Notes: generated from the letters alone by a model not told the origin. 64,000 nt of DNA from Bdellovibrionota bacterium (GCA_040386775.1 JAZKEU010000018.1:83694-147693), one strand, 5' to 3'; shown: positions 29,035-38,071, counted from the first letter of the stretch. Program-made: numbers and translations.

Positions 29035-29736
29035 CTAGTTACTTAGGTAACTAGTAAAATTCTGTAAGTTAAAAGTGTAGGTTTTAATTAATTCTAATAA
29101 ATTTTTACTCAAATGTTCTTTTGTTTCGCCCGTGAATACTAAACTGTCTCTAAAAAAAATTTGGGTCTTATGAGTATTGCTATCAATATCGTTAAGATCA
29201 TTATGAACTACAAAGTCTACGCTTTCGTTCATTGATAATGCCAAAACTTGTTCGATTTGATCTTCGTACTCTTTGGAATTAGTAAGTTTAAAGCCAATCA
29301 CAAGTGGAGTGCTCTTCAACGCAAAAGTCTTTAAGTGATCGATAATTTTTGATCTTTTCTTTAACACAAGTTCTACTTCGTCTTTAGAGCTAATTTTACT
29401 GATGTTGCTCGCTTCAAAAAGTTCCCCATTGATCACAACTTTATCCACAATGAAATCTGATACTGCAGCCAAGTGAATGATCACGTCAATGTGTGTGTCC
29501 CTTAGAATATCTTTCAGAGCTCTCTCCAGATCATCTGAACTCACAAAAGCAATATTTTCCTTTGCGTTGGCAAAGCTTTCCGCCTTGTCAGCATGCACGT
29601 AATAAATATTTTTATAGCTATTCTCATATAAAAATTCTGCAATAGAATGCGCAGTTTTACCTGTGCTGGTATTAGTTATACTGCGAACTTGGTCGATTCT
29701 TTCTTGAGTACCGCCAGCTGTAATTAGAATATTCAT
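29035..29736 (-). CDS. coaB: Phosphopantothenate-cysteine ligase CoaB (stand-alone)
   Basis: 233 residues. Adds cysteine to 4'-phosphopantothenate. Seen: ILITAGGTQERIDQVRSITN and TSTGKTAHSIAEFL, the dinucleotide-fold loop of CoaB, then HLAAVSDF, and VIGFKLTNSKE. In most bacteria CoaB is fused behind CoaC in one CoaBC protein; here it is its own gene, overlapping coaC by 4 nt. GGAGGG precedes the ATG. Confidence 0.93.
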   Translation of the reverse strand: MNILITAGGTQERIDQVRSITNTSTGKTAHSIAEFLYENSYKNIYYVHADKAESFANAKENIAFVSSDDLERALKDILRDTHIDVIIHLAAVSDFIVDKVVINGELFEASNISKISSKDEVELVLKKRSKIIDHLKTFALKSTPLVIGFKLTNSKEYEDQIEQVLALSMNESVDFVVHNDLNDIDSNTHKTQIFFRDSLVFTGETKEHLSKNLLELIKTYTFNLQNFTSYLSN

Positions 29737-30326
29737 GCCGTTGGACCCTCCTTAAATTCAAAACTTTGATTAGAGAAATGTTGTAATATTTTTTCCAAGA
29801 TAATTGCAGGGGCTAAGAGTCTTCCAGAGCCTTGTTCACCGCATGCTAAATTTCCTGCATCTGTATCAAGAATTTCGGTTCCCCAAGTTTTTAATTTTTT
29901 AATGCTTTCTTGAGTCGCAGGATGCGCAAGCATTTGTGTATTCATCGCAGGTGTTACCCAAAAGGGCTTTTGAAAATTGTTGCTGAGAAAAATATCTGTA
30001 ATCATATCGCCACCAGCTCCGGTAGCCATTGAATTGATAGAATTGGCCGTCGCAGGACAAACGAGAATCAAATCTGCCCATCTAGCAAGATCTATGTGGT
30101 TCATCATCTTTCCGTGTTCATAATTATCGACTTGAACGGCTTCGCCAGTTAGACCTTCAAGAGTTGCTGGTCCAATAAATTGTAAAGCAGATCGCGAGGC
30201 AACGGTCTTAACTTTAAAACCTTTTTGCACCAACTGAGAAATCAACTCGCAAGCTTTAAAGCAAGCGATGGATCCCGTGAGCATAAATAGAATATTTTTC
30301 TTTATAATTTCTTTATGTGTTATCAA
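29733..30326 (-). CDS. coaC: Phosphopantothenoylcysteine decarboxylase CoaC (stand-alone)
   Basis: 197 residues. A flavoprotein that decarboxylates 4'-phosphopantothenoylcysteine. Seen: LFMLTGSIACFKACELISQL, NHIDLARWADLILVCPATAN (active-site His in NHIDL), WVTPAMNTQMLAH (PAMN motif) and LACGEQGSGRLLAP (the conserved Cys flap). No CoaB part follows, so the usual fusion is split into two genes. Probable TTG start with AAGGAG 9 nt upstream; overlaps panC by 14 nt. Confidence 0.93.
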   Translation of the reverse strand: MITHKEIIKKNILFMLTGSIACFKACELISQLVQKGFKVKTVASRSALQFIGPATLEGLTGEAVQVDNYEHGKMMNHIDLARWADLILVCPATANSINSMATGAGGDMITDIFLSNNFQKPFWVTPAMNTQMLAHPATQESIKKLKTWGTEILDTDAGNLACGEQGSGRLLAPAIILEKILQHFSNQSFEFKEGPTA

Positions 30327-31068
30327 TTAATCTAACTCCTTCGATATGAACAGCGGCAAATTTTCTGCCAAAGTGTTCTTCGAGATATTCAACTTCAATA
30401 TTTTTTGCAGTGAGTTCTTCGTCAATATCCTCAAGTGTTTTGTCTTGCTTAAAAATTTGTGCAAACTTTCTAGCACGTTCCAAGCCTTCTTCAGAAAGCC
30501 TTTGGTTTCTAGAAGAAAGCGCTAGGCCCTTTTCATCTCTAACTATAGGAACAGGAACAATTTCAAGATTCATAAAGAAGCTTTCTACCATTCCTTGAAT
30601 GAGTTTAAGCTGTTGATAATCCTTTTCACCAAAGTAAGCCTTTGTAGGTCTTACGATATTGAAAAGTTTCATCACCACACTTAAAACTCCATCAAAGTGT
30701 CCAGGTCTATGGGCGCCACAAAGAATTTTACTAAAAGCATTCTCTGTGACTTTATATTTGTAATCATCCGGATACATTTCATTGATCTCAGGATAAAAGA
30801 GGTAATCAGCGCCTACAGCCGAAATCATTTTTAAATCTTGATCCAAAGTTCTCGGATATTTTTTTAGATCTTCAGGATTATTGAATTGAGTTGGGTTCAC
30901 AAAAACACTGACCACCACGATATCGTTTTCGGCTTTGGCTTTTCTCATTAGCGTGAGATGACCTTCATGCAAAGCCCCCATCGTAGGTACAAATCCAATG
31001 GTTTTTCCTGCGAGAGATGAAAATAGATTTTTGTATTCAGATGTTGTTTTTAAAACCTTCGTGCTCAA
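30313..31068 (-). CDS. panC: Pantothenate synthetase PanC
   Basis: 251 residues. ATP-dependent joining of pantoate and beta-alanine. Seen: FVPTMGALHEGHLTLMRKA (HxGH ATP-binding loop), VSVFVNPTQFNNPEDLKKYP, GADYLFYPEINEMYP, HRPGHFDGVLSVVMKLFNIV, YFGEKDYQQL and ALSSRNQRLS (KMSKS-like). Starts at TTG 31068 with AAGGAAAAG upstream. Slightly shorter than the usual 280 residues at the C-terminus. Confidence 0.96.
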   Translation of the reverse strand: MSTKVLKTTSEYKNLFSSLAGKTIGFVPTMGALHEGHLTLMRKAKAENDIVVVSVFVNPTQFNNPEDLKKYPRTLDQDLKMISAVGADYLFYPEINEMYPDDYKYKVTENAFSKILCGAHRPGHFDGVLSVVMKLFNIVRPTKAYFGEKDYQQLKLIQGMVESFFMNLEIVPVPIVRDEKGLALSSRNQRLSEEGLERARKFAQIFKQDKTLEDIDEELTAKNIEVEYLEEHFGRKFAAVHIEGVRLIDNT

Positions 31069-31078
31069 CGGCTTTTCC

Positions 31079-31867
31079 TTAATAGCTTTCTTCGGTTGAT
31101 GGAAATATGTTCTCTTTTACTTCTAAGTCAAATTGCTCTAATGAACCTTTGAATAGATCTCTACCTTCTGAGAAGGTTTTTAAGAACTTAGGTTTGTGTC
31201 CTGATGTTAACCCTAAAAGATCGTGGAACACCAAAACTTGTCCGTCAGTGTAAGGGCCGGCGCCAATTCCGATCACGGGAATCTGTAATGCATTGGTAAT
31301 GTCTGTTGCAAGTTGTGTAGGTACACATTCAAGAACAAGAGAGAAGCAGCCCAGTTCTTGTAATTTTAAAGCTGATTGAAAAATAAAATCCGCAGTCTCC
31401 TTGTCTTTCCCTTGAACTTTGTATCCACCAAGCTGATGGACAGATTGTGGGGTGAGCCCCAGATGTCCCATTACGGGAACACCAGATTCGACGATATTTT
31501 TTACGATATCTTCATGACCTGCAATACCTTCGACCTTTACGGAGCTTGCTCCAGCCTTCATCAATTGATCAACACTTTCCATTGCTGATATTAAACCTTT
31601 TCTTACAGACAAGAATGGCATATCAGCCACAATAAATTTATCAGGAGCGCCGCGAGCCACGGCTCTAGTATGGAGAGCCATGAGTTCGGTATCCGCATGA
31701 ACTGTCGAAGGATGTCCATGCATCACCTGGGCCAGACTGTCACCCACGAGCAAGCAATCGATTTCTGTTTCATTCAAAAGATTAGCGCTCCAATAGTCAT
31801 AGGAAGTCACCATGGAGATCTTTTTCTTTTCCGTCTTCATTTTGTAAAAATCAAGAATTGTTTTCAT
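31079..31867 (-). CDS. panB: 3-methyl-2-oxobutanoate hydroxymethyltransferase PanB
   Basis: 262 residues from ATG 31867, with AAAGGAGA upstream. Makes ketopantoate from alpha-ketoisovalerate and methylene-THF. Seen: SMVTSYDYWSANLLNETEID, LLVGDSLAQVMHGHPSTVHA (metal and substrate loop), ADMPFLS, VKVEGIAG, VMGHLGLTPQSVHQLGGYKV, LVLECVP, and IGIGAGPYTDGQVLVFHDLL. Overlaps the upstream reductase candidate by 17 nt. Confidence 0.97.
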   Translation of the reverse strand: MKTILDFYKMKTEKKKISMVTSYDYWSANLLNETEIDCLLVGDSLAQVMHGHPSTVHADTELMALHTRAVARGAPDKFIVADMPFLSVRKGLISAMESVDQLMKAGASSVKVEGIAGHEDIVKNIVESGVPVMGHLGLTPQSVHQLGGYKVQGKDKETADFIFQSALKLQELGCFSLVLECVPTQLATDITNALQIPVIGIGAGPYTDGQVLVFHDLLGLTSGHKPKFLKTFSEGRDLFKGSLEQFDLEVKENIFPSTEESY

Positions 31868-32609
31868 CAATCTCCTTTAAGAGTTCTGGATGCGTTGCTT
31901 GTACGAAAGATCTATAAACATTTGCAAAAGAATCATTTTCAAGAGCAGTTAAGTTTTTCCTCATCGTAGAAACATCTCTTCTAGAGAGAGGACCTGTGAG
32001 GGCGGTTTTGTAATCTTCCTTGATGTTGTCTGTAACTTTTTCTAAGAATGGCAAGACAAGCTCAGGATTGAAATCAAATTTTTCTTTGAAGGATTCGAGT
32101 AGCTTTGTCCAAAGTAGAGTTGTGAAGTTTCCTCCCATCACACAGAGTGAGTGGTAGAGAGGTTTCATTTCAGGCTCAATCTCAGAATTTGGATTTTCTA
32201 ATTGTGGAAAAATTTCCTTAAAAGTTTCATTTCCTTTTTCAGAAATAAATGGAATTTTCTTATAAAAATCTAAGTTGTAAAGTTTGTCTGAGAAAGTCAT
32301 CAAGGGATGCAGGCCCACGATCCCTGGAATCACTAGGGCTCCGGAAAAATGCACTAGAGTTTTTTCTTGAAGCTCTAGATGAGCATCTACAAATTTTTTG
32401 ATTTCAGCATCTTTGATCAAAATAAGGACGGTGTCGCAAGTTTTGATGAATCTATTTAAATCTTCTTTGGTGTGTTCTTTTCTATTCCAAGAGTGTACGC
32501 GTACATTTTGAGATTGCAGGTAGAACTTCATGTGTCGGGCAGTTCGACCGTTACCAATGATGGTATAACAATGAGACCTAACTTGTAGGTGTGTATTTGT
32601 ATCTTTCAT
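31851..32609 (-). CDS. Rossmann/DUF2520 protein, candidate alternative ketopantoate reductase (PanG-like)
   Basis: 252 residues. N-terminus YTIIGNGRTARHMKFYL is a dinucleotide-binding loop (GxGRxA); VLILIKDAEIKKFV and HFSGALVIPGIVGLHPLMTF follow, the layout of DUF2520/F420 NADP-reductase-like proteins. The C-terminal helical half (TALTGPLSRRDVSTM) matches the DUF2520 domain. It heads an operon holding panB, panC, coaC, coaB, coaX and panD but no panE, so it most likely supplies the ketopantoate-to-pantoate step. Francisella PanG is a known alternative reductase; equivalence is inferred from context, not proven. Confidence 0.75.
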   Translation of the reverse strand: MKDTNTHLQVRSHCYTIIGNGRTARHMKFYLQSQNVRVHSWNRKEHTKEDLNRFIKTCDTVLILIKDAEIKKFVDAHLELQEKTLVHFSGALVIPGIVGLHPLMTFSDKLYNLDFYKKIPFISEKGNETFKEIFPQLENPNSEIEPEMKPLYHSLCVMGGNFTTLLWTKLLESFKEKFDFNPELVLPFLEKVTDNIKEDYKTALTGPLSRRDVSTMRKNLTALENDSFANVYRSFVQATHPELLKEIDENNS

Positions 32610-32753
32610 AATGTTTGGGTACCTGTCTACGTTGTGATCAAGTCCTAGGCAGCAAATCTATCATGTACAGACAGATTGGGTAGGGTTGTTTTTTAAATTA
32701 TCGCCAAGCATCAACCCCTTGTTTTCAGAGATAAAACCTGTATAACTTCTTTT

Positions 32754-33335
32754 ATGCATAAGTGGATTTTGGGTACAGTCATTGGGTTATCGATCATCGC
32801 ATGTCTTACGGTGATAAAATTCGGTTTAAAGCCAAAACCAGTTCCAATTATTAAAGCTTCAAATTTTGAACAGCCCGAGCTGCTAGCGACTTATATTAAT
32901 CGTCAACTTTATCAAAGATTGCGTTCTGCAAAGACCATCGTATTAGGGTTCAACAAAGAAAACATTTTTGAGAAAAAAATTGTAGAGACACTGATCGAAT
33001 TGGTGACAAACGAAACCAAAGAACAACCTCCTCAATTTATTTTATTAACCCCAGATGAAAGTTATTCTGGTTCGAACTCAACAAGACAAAATGAAATTCG
33101 TGAACGTTATGGCGGTAGGCTTGTGGCGTTTTCTATCTTTAACTTAAAAGATGTCCAAGAGGCGCAAGAGATTGTAAATTGCGAATTGGATCATACTTAT
33201 CCGATCTGGTTGGACTGTATGAAAAGACAAAAAGTAAGACAAATCAATCGCGCCAAAAAAGTCATACTTGATAAGCCTGTGGGTTTAGTAGAAACACAAT
33301 CTCAACGCGATATTCTTATATATATACGAGAGTAA
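32754..33335 (+). CDS. Membrane-anchored protein, unknown
   Basis: 193 residues with one N-terminal hydrophobic helix (WILGTVIGLSIIACLTVIKF, about 4-23), then a soluble domain, so a signal-anchored periplasmic protein is likely. The soluble part alternates strand and helix (KTIVLGFNKENIFEKKIVET, PQFILLTPDES) and has two cysteines close together (VNCELDHTYPIWLDCMKR). No family recognised. A TCGAC-GAAA-GTCGA stem-loop lies just after its stop. It precedes the subtilase by 121 nt. Confidence 0.65.
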   Translation: MHKWILGTVIGLSIIACLTVIKFGLKPKPVPIIKASNFEQPELLATYINRQLYQRLRSAKTIVLGFNKENIFEKKIVETLIELVTNETKEQPPQFILLTPDESYSGSNSTRQNEIRERYGGRLVAFSIFNLKDVQEAQEIVNCELDHTYPIWLDCMKRQKVRQINRAKKVILDKPVGLVETQSQRDILIYIRE

Positions 33336-33456
33336 ATCGACGAAAGTCGAGCACTACCTACGCCGAGTCCAGTCTGCAAATTGTTTGATCAGGTATGTTT
33401 ATTTCCACACAATTAAATATCACTAAATCTTTAACGAGATCCGGGGGGATATTTAA

Positions 33457-34692
33457 ATGGGGAACATCAAAGTTTTTATAGCTACGCTAATTTTAACAAG
33501 TATTTTGTCTATGTCAGCACAAGCTGCTCGTTGGATCGTAAAAAATCCAAAGCAGACTAATGTTGAGGCGCTAAGAGGAATGAATTCTCATTCTACTTTA
33601 AATCTGAAAAACCAATATTTGATTCTTGATACACGCGAGAGAGTGTCAGCAAATCAACTCGTAAAAATGTTCAATGCAGAAAGTGCATTTGCAGATATGA
33701 GAATCTCTATCGATCAACCTAAAAATGATAAAAAAATAGAAGCTGATAATGGTTGGCACGTAGGTCAATTGGATTATGCAAATACAAATCAAAACTTCAC
33801 AGGGCAAGGAATTGTAGTTGCTGTTCTTGATAGTGGAGTGGATTATTTGCATCCAGATTTAGAAAAGAAAATGTGGAAGAATGTAAATGAAATTCCAAAT
33901 AACAATATCGATGATGATAAAAATGGAGTAGTTGATGATTATCATGGCTACAACTTCAACGATGGAATTTCAGATCCTATCGATACTCAAAGTCACGGAA
34001 CACATTGCGCAGGAATCATCGCTGCCGATAAAAACAAATCAACAAAGGCCCAAGGTGTTGCTCAAGGTGTAAAGATCATGCCACTTGTAATTATCGGAAG
34101 CGATAGCCTAGGTTTCTTAGGCGATGCCGGGATTGCAGTTAAGTACGCTGTTGATAACGGAGCCAAAGTTCTATCGAACTCTTGGAGAATTTATAATTCT
34201 TGGGAAACTTTCATGAATCCTGAAGGTCTTAAGATGTTAGAAGAAGCTATTGGTTATGCAAATGATCACAAAGTCATCTTTGCAGCAGCTGCCGGTAATG
34301 AATATAAAGACTTGGATCTTACAAATAAAGAAGACGCTATCTATCCATTGTCTTTCCAAGGTCTATCAAACATGGTCGGTATCGCTTCGACGAATTTGAG
34401 CTCAACAAAGGGCGAGCAAATTTCTAGCTTTTCGAACTACGGAGTTAAATCCATTTCAGTTGCGGCGCCCGGGACAGATATCTACTCAACAATTCCAGGT
34501 GGCGAATGGATGAAAATGAGCGGAACAAGCATGGCAACACCAATCGTTGCAGGAGTTCTAGCTCGTGGACTCAGCAAAGGCTACAGCATGGAAGAAGCGT
34601 TGGAACAATTAAACCAAACTTCCCAAAAAACAACATACTGGCAACAGTACGTTACCCACGGAAGAATCGATATCAAGAAGTACTTGGAATAG
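33457..34692 (+). CDS. Secreted subtilisin-like serine protease (S8 family)
   Basis: 411 residues. Signal peptide IKVFIATLILTSILSMSAQA, a short propeptide region (about 28-105), and the catalytic domain with all three motifs: VVAVLDSGVDYLHPDL (Asp), QSHGTHCAGIIAA (His) and MSGTSMATPIVAGV (Ser). The Asn of the oxyanion hole is in FAAAAGNEYKD. Length and order are those of a subtilisin with a short pro-region. Likely an exported protease; this suits a predatory lifestyle, but that is not shown here. GGGGGG precedes the ATG; a strong terminator follows. Confidence 0.93.
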   Translation: MGNIKVFIATLILTSILSMSAQAARWIVKNPKQTNVEALRGMNSHSTLNLKNQYLILDTRERVSANQLVKMFNAESAFADMRISIDQPKNDKKIEADNGWHVGQLDYANTNQNFTGQGIVVAVLDSGVDYLHPDLEKKMWKNVNEIPNNNIDDDKNGVVDDYHGYNFNDGISDPIDTQSHGTHCAGIIAADKNKSTKAQGVAQGVKIMPLVIIGSDSLGFLGDAGIAVKYAVDNGAKVLSNSWRIYNSWETFMNPEGLKMLEEAIGYANDHKVIFAAAAGNEYKDLDLTNKEDAIYPLSFQGLSNMVGIASTNLSSTKGEQISSFSNYGVKSISVAAPGTDIYSTIPGGEWMKMSGTSMATPIVAGVLARGLSKGYSMEEALEQLNQTSQKTTYWQQYVTHGRIDIKKYLE

Positions 34693-34716
34693 TAGTTTTT
34701 GAAATAGCGGAGAATG

Positions 34717-34750
34717 AAAAGGCCAAAGTGACTTTTGGCCTTTTTTTTTC
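34717..34750 (+). terminator. Rho-independent terminator after the subtilase gene
   Basis: AAAAGGCCAAA (34717-34727) pairs with TTTGGCCTTTT (34734-34744), followed by T to position 34749. Located 25 nt after the stop. Confidence 0.9.
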
Positions 34751-34780
34751 CTAAAATGAAATTTTTGACAAACTAAATTG

Positions 34781-34809
34781 TTGTAAAACTGAGTTCGATG
34801 TTTTACATA
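34781..34809 (+). promoter_or_regulatory. Candidate promoter for the TPP-riboswitch transcript
   Basis: TTGTAA (34781-34786) and TACATA (34804-34809) are spaced by 17 nt, a weak sigma-70-like match. Transcription would begin around 34816, immediately before the aptamer. Confidence 0.4.
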
Positions 34810-34815
34810 GACTCT

Positions 34816-34908
34816 ACAACTAACTGGGGAGCTGCGAATTGAAGCGGCTGAGAGGCTAAGTGATCTTAGCGACCCTTAACTTGATCCAGATAATACTGGC
34901 GGAAGGAA
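34816..34908 (+). ncRNA. TPP riboswitch (THI-box aptamer)
   Basis: Seen in order: GGGGAGCTGC near the 5' end, GCGGCTGAGAGG with the invariant CUGAGA (34848-34853), a P3 helix GCTAAG/CTTAGC (34855-34860 with 34865-34870), ACCC, then CTTGATCCAGATAATACTGG (34880 onward), matching the CUGAUCUGGAUAAUxCCAG pyrophosphate-binding side, and GGAAGGAA at the 3' end. GGAAGGAA also serves as the ribosome site, 4-5 nt before the ATG at 34913. There is no terminator between, so control is most likely at translation initiation. The outer P1 helix is not convincing. Only the aptamer and its position are certain. Confidence 0.92.
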
Positions 34909-34912
34909 CTAT

Positions 34913-35332
34913 ATGACAAAAATGTCCATTCTTTTTTTAATTCTCATCAACTCAATCACGGCTTTAGCATGGCATCCAACAGACGAGTTAGAAGCAAGAG
35001 CAGGCGAGCTGGAAGCAAGAGCAAATGTATGCAGACAAAAAATTGCAAAAAACCAAGAGTTTCTGACAACCTTACTTGCAGATTCTGCGGGCCAATTCAT
35101 TCTGCGATATAGACTCGGTGGCAGCTTCGTGAGCATGACCGGATCATCGAAGAATATTGTTTGCTACGAATCTCAACCTAACAATGAAGCACATGAAATA
35201 ATTCGTGACTTGGCACTCAACTGGTCAACAAATGCCGAAATGAGAATTACTTCGAAAAATTTCATCGAATACTTGGGGTTTAACGATATTTTAAATGGCT
35301 CATGCAGCCTAGAATGTTCTTGGTTGGATTAG
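34913..35332 (+). CDS. Small secreted protein under TPP-riboswitch control, unknown
   Basis: 139 residues. Signal peptide MTKMSILFLILINSITALAW; mature part starts HPTDELEARAGELEARANVC, with a short helix containing a repeated ELEARA unit, then YRLGGSFVSMTGSSKN and the end NGSCSLECSWLD. Four cysteines. No thiamine biosynthesis or transport family is recognised. Only about 5 nt separate the aptamer from the ATG, so its translation should fall when TPP is plentiful. A role in thiamine scavenging or precursor handling at the envelope is possible but pure inference. Confidence 0.75.
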   Translation: MTKMSILFLILINSITALAWHPTDELEARAGELEARANVCRQKIAKNQEFLTTLLADSAGQFILRYRLGGSFVSMTGSSKNIVCYESQPNNEAHEIIRDLALNWSTNAEMRITSKNFIEYLGFNDILNGSCSLECSWLD

Positions 35333-35600
35333 AATTTGTAGATCGATACGGAAGTTTTGATTCTTAATACCTTAATCAACATTTGCAAAATCTTTAGACC
35401 ATGTTTGCAGTCGCCGACGCTAAAGTAACTTTCATTGAGGAGAGTTACTTCCGCGCCGCAAGCGCATTTTGACACTGTATTTACGAAGGCTCAGTCCGAA
35501 TCTTAAGCCACTATTACTTTTCTACCCGTTGGACATTTTTCCAACACTATGTTGTAAAAATAATGGCTTTTCCTGAACGGCTTCTGTAAATACATTCCTC

Positions 35601-36407
35601 ATGACAAACAAAGAACTTTATAGACACTATTTAAATAGTGAATTTGCGAGACGATGTGAAGCAAATCCGGCCTACTCCTTACGTTCTTTTGCCTTGGCAC
35701 TTTGTGTAGATGCGGGAACTTTATCGCGTATTTTAAACGGTAAGCAGGCGCTCTCCTATAAGATGGCACAAAAGATTGTAGATAAGCTTGATCTTTCTCC
35801 TGATCAGCAGAAAGAATTTTTTAGTTCTCTTTTTCATTATCAACAATCCAGAAAGCTTGAAAAAGTTCATGAAAAAAATGTGAACGAAGCGGAATACAAA
35901 GGTGCTGACTTGAGTGTTGAGTATTACCGAGTGATTGCGGATTGGTATCATATCGCCTTAATGGAAATGACTTATTTGAAGAGCTTTAAACCAGATTCAA
36001 GGTATCTCGCTCAACAGTTGGGAATTACGCAGGCAGAGGCCAAGCTAGCTCTCGAGCGTTTGCTTAAGCTCGGCCTTTTGACTAAAAAAAACGGCAAGGT
36101 GATAAAAACCAACGAAAAGTTATCCACCACAGATCGTCATTTAACCACGCCAGCCCTTAGAAAAAATCAAAAACAATTTTTGGAAAAAGCCATTTACTCA
36201 TTGGAAAATGATTCGCTTGAGGTACGAAGCAATACCAATATGACGATGGCCATTGATTCTTCTAAAATTGAAATAGCAAAAAAAATGATTCGAGAATTTC
36301 AAATGACACTCTGTAATTTCTTAGAATCAGGCAAGCAAGATCAAGTCTACAATCTCAGTGTCGCACTTTATCCATTACAAAATAACAAACAGAAACCAAA
36401 GGAGTAA
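35601..36407 (+). CDS. TIGR02147/DUF4423 family transcriptional regulator (locus 2)
   Basis: 268 residues. N-terminal KELYRHYLNSEFARRCEANP, then helix-turn-helix (LRSFALALCVDAGTLSRILN), ADLSVEYYRVIADWYHIALM, a winged-helix part (RYLAQQLGITQAEAKLALE) and DRHLTTPALRKNQKQFLEKA, ending YNLSVALYPL. It aligns with the regulator at 61386 over its whole length (both have the Lys/Asn-rich linker and the ...V.NLC/S.ALYP end). It is the first gene of a pair with the secreted protein 4 nt downstream. A 6-bp inverted repeat (35528-35545) lies in the leader. Confidence 0.9.
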   Translation: MTNKELYRHYLNSEFARRCEANPAYSLRSFALALCVDAGTLSRILNGKQALSYKMAQKIVDKLDLSPDQQKEFFSSLFHYQQSRKLEKVHEKNVNEAEYKGADLSVEYYRVIADWYHIALMEMTYLKSFKPDSRYLAQQLGITQAEAKLALERLLKLGLLTKKNGKVIKTNEKLSTTDRHLTTPALRKNQKQFLEKAIYSLENDSLEVRSNTNMTMAIDSSKIEIAKKMIREFQMTLCNFLESGKQDQVYNLSVALYPLQNNKQKPKE

Positions 36408-36411
36408 CTTT

Positions 36412-38043
36412 ATGCGCTTATTAACTTTCTTATTTTTATCAGCAATCGCCGTGCAAGGATTTGCCGGCACGGACGGTCACGGTGGCTTCGGCATCAACTG
36501 CAACAAACCCATTACGGCCAACAATGGAACTCAGCTTCCAGGAGGACTTTATGCTCTTGATTACTGGGACACCATTCATACGCTCAAATACCCTTGGGGA
36601 TTGGGTTCTAGCAATTTAAACTGGCAAGAAAAAATAAAGATTGCAGGAAATAGGCTCAAAGGATTAAACAAAAATCTCTCTCAAGGCGTATTGGCATTGG
36701 CAGAAGATCCACTAAAATATGTAGAGCTGAGTGATGAAAAAATTTATTGCGGCAATTCTAAAATCATTGGAGAAGAAGTTTTTCAAGATATAGATATTGG
36801 TGGAACGGTCATTCCGGGCTCTTGTAAACTAGAGCCAATTGCTAAAAATATTTCGGAGTGTAAGTCTGATTTGGTTCAGCTCAAGAAGAAAATTTTTATA
36901 AACCCAAATCAATTTACTAAACTCAATCAGGATTCAAAGGCAGCCATTGTTTTGCATGAATATTTTTATTCTCAAATTGCAAAGAAAGACAACTCGGAAA
37001 GAGTAAGGCTTTTAGTCGCTCTTTTGGCCAGAGCAGATTTTGAAACTATGCCAGCGGAAGAGGTTCGCCAGATGTACGCGAAAACCTATACTTTTCCCAT
37101 TGATATTTCTATCCAAGGTTTAGCGTTTTCTATTTCTGGCCATAGGTATGGTGAAGAGATAAAGTTGGACAGACCTGATGGATCTTTGAAGTCTGTCATC
37201 GCATATGACGGAGTACAGGCATTACAAAAAAATTTAAATTTATTCGATAAAAAATTAATTGTGATTCCTAAAACTGGAGGTTTGGTTTTTTACGGATATC
37301 ATGGCTGGAGAATTGATACCAAAGGAAACTTTCGTGACTACCAAATACTCAGTAAGGTCTTGAACTCTACAGTATATGAAAATCTTCAAATCAATACGGA
37401 CCTCTATCATGCATCTTTAACTTTTAGTGAAGATGGAGTTTTGTCAAAAACCGAGGCTAAGATCGATAGTATCCAATCCAAAGAAGAAAATATTATTTTT
37501 GAAAAATCTCGTGTTGAGAATGTATCAACAACCGGTCTTAACGATTTGAGCTGCATCGAAGGCGACTTTGATATTGTTAAAACAAAATCAAAAAATTTAC
37601 ATAAAGCAAAAAAATTGTGTTTCTCTTCAAGTGGAAAGATTAAAAGTGCATCTCTTTTTGAATATATTAGTACAATAGAATTCTCTGAGAATAGGAAATT
37701 TAGTGTATCCGAAATGGTAGCTTTAGATGGCGATAAATTTTTACTTACTAGCAAGGCCCATTCTGAACTTTTTGAAACTTTAAAGTCCATAGGATTGGTA
37801 GATTCATCCTTGAATTCGCCTTATCATGATGAAAAAGTCGAAATGAAAGTCAACTCCTTAGGTCGCCTCGAATGTTTATCTCACGGGCGTGCACACTATT
37901 ACAGAAATTCTGATAAAAGATTTTATGATATTGAAATCAAACTCAAGGATGGCAAAGTTAAAAGATTCAACAGCAGAGTGGTCATAAGATTCGATGAAAA
38001 TGAACAAGCCATCAGCGCCGTAAAGGGCAGTGGATGCCTCTAG
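36412..38043 (+). CDS. Secreted protein partner of TIGR02147 locus 2 (LHEY motif)
   Basis: 543 residues from ATG 36412, 4 nt after the regulator's stop, with AAAGGAG just upstream. Signal peptide LLTFLFLSAIAVQGFAGTDG, then a Gly-rich GTDGHGGFG start, a Cys-containing region (GINCNKP, KIYCGNS, GSCKLE, SECKSD), and VLHEYFYSQIAKK near residue 182. The C-terminal half is beta-rich and repetitive. GxDGHGG followed by an LHEY motif is shared with the secreted protein at 60688. Not a recognised family; probably exported to the periplasm or the outside. Confidence 0.75.
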   Translation: MRLLTFLFLSAIAVQGFAGTDGHGGFGINCNKPITANNGTQLPGGLYALDYWDTIHTLKYPWGLGSSNLNWQEKIKIAGNRLKGLNKNLSQGVLALAEDPLKYVELSDEKIYCGNSKIIGEEVFQDIDIGGTVIPGSCKLEPIAKNISECKSDLVQLKKKIFINPNQFTKLNQDSKAAIVLHEYFYSQIAKKDNSERVRLLVALLARADFETMPAEEVRQMYAKTYTFPIDISIQGLAFSISGHRYGEEIKLDRPDGSLKSVIAYDGVQALQKNLNLFDKKLIVIPKTGGLVFYGYHGWRIDTKGNFRDYQILSKVLNSTVYENLQINTDLYHASLTFSEDGVLSKTEAKIDSIQSKEENIIFEKSRVENVSTTGLNDLSCIEGDFDIVKTKSKNLHKAKKLCFSSSGKIKSASLFEYISTIEFSENRKFSVSEMVALDGDKFLLTSKAHSELFETLKSIGLVDSSLNSPYHDEKVEMKVNSLGRLECLSHGRAHYYRNSDKRFYDIEIKLKDGKVKRFNSRVVIRFDENEQAISAVKGSGCL

Positions 38044-38071
38044 AATATTAATCATTAAGGAATGTGAAAAG

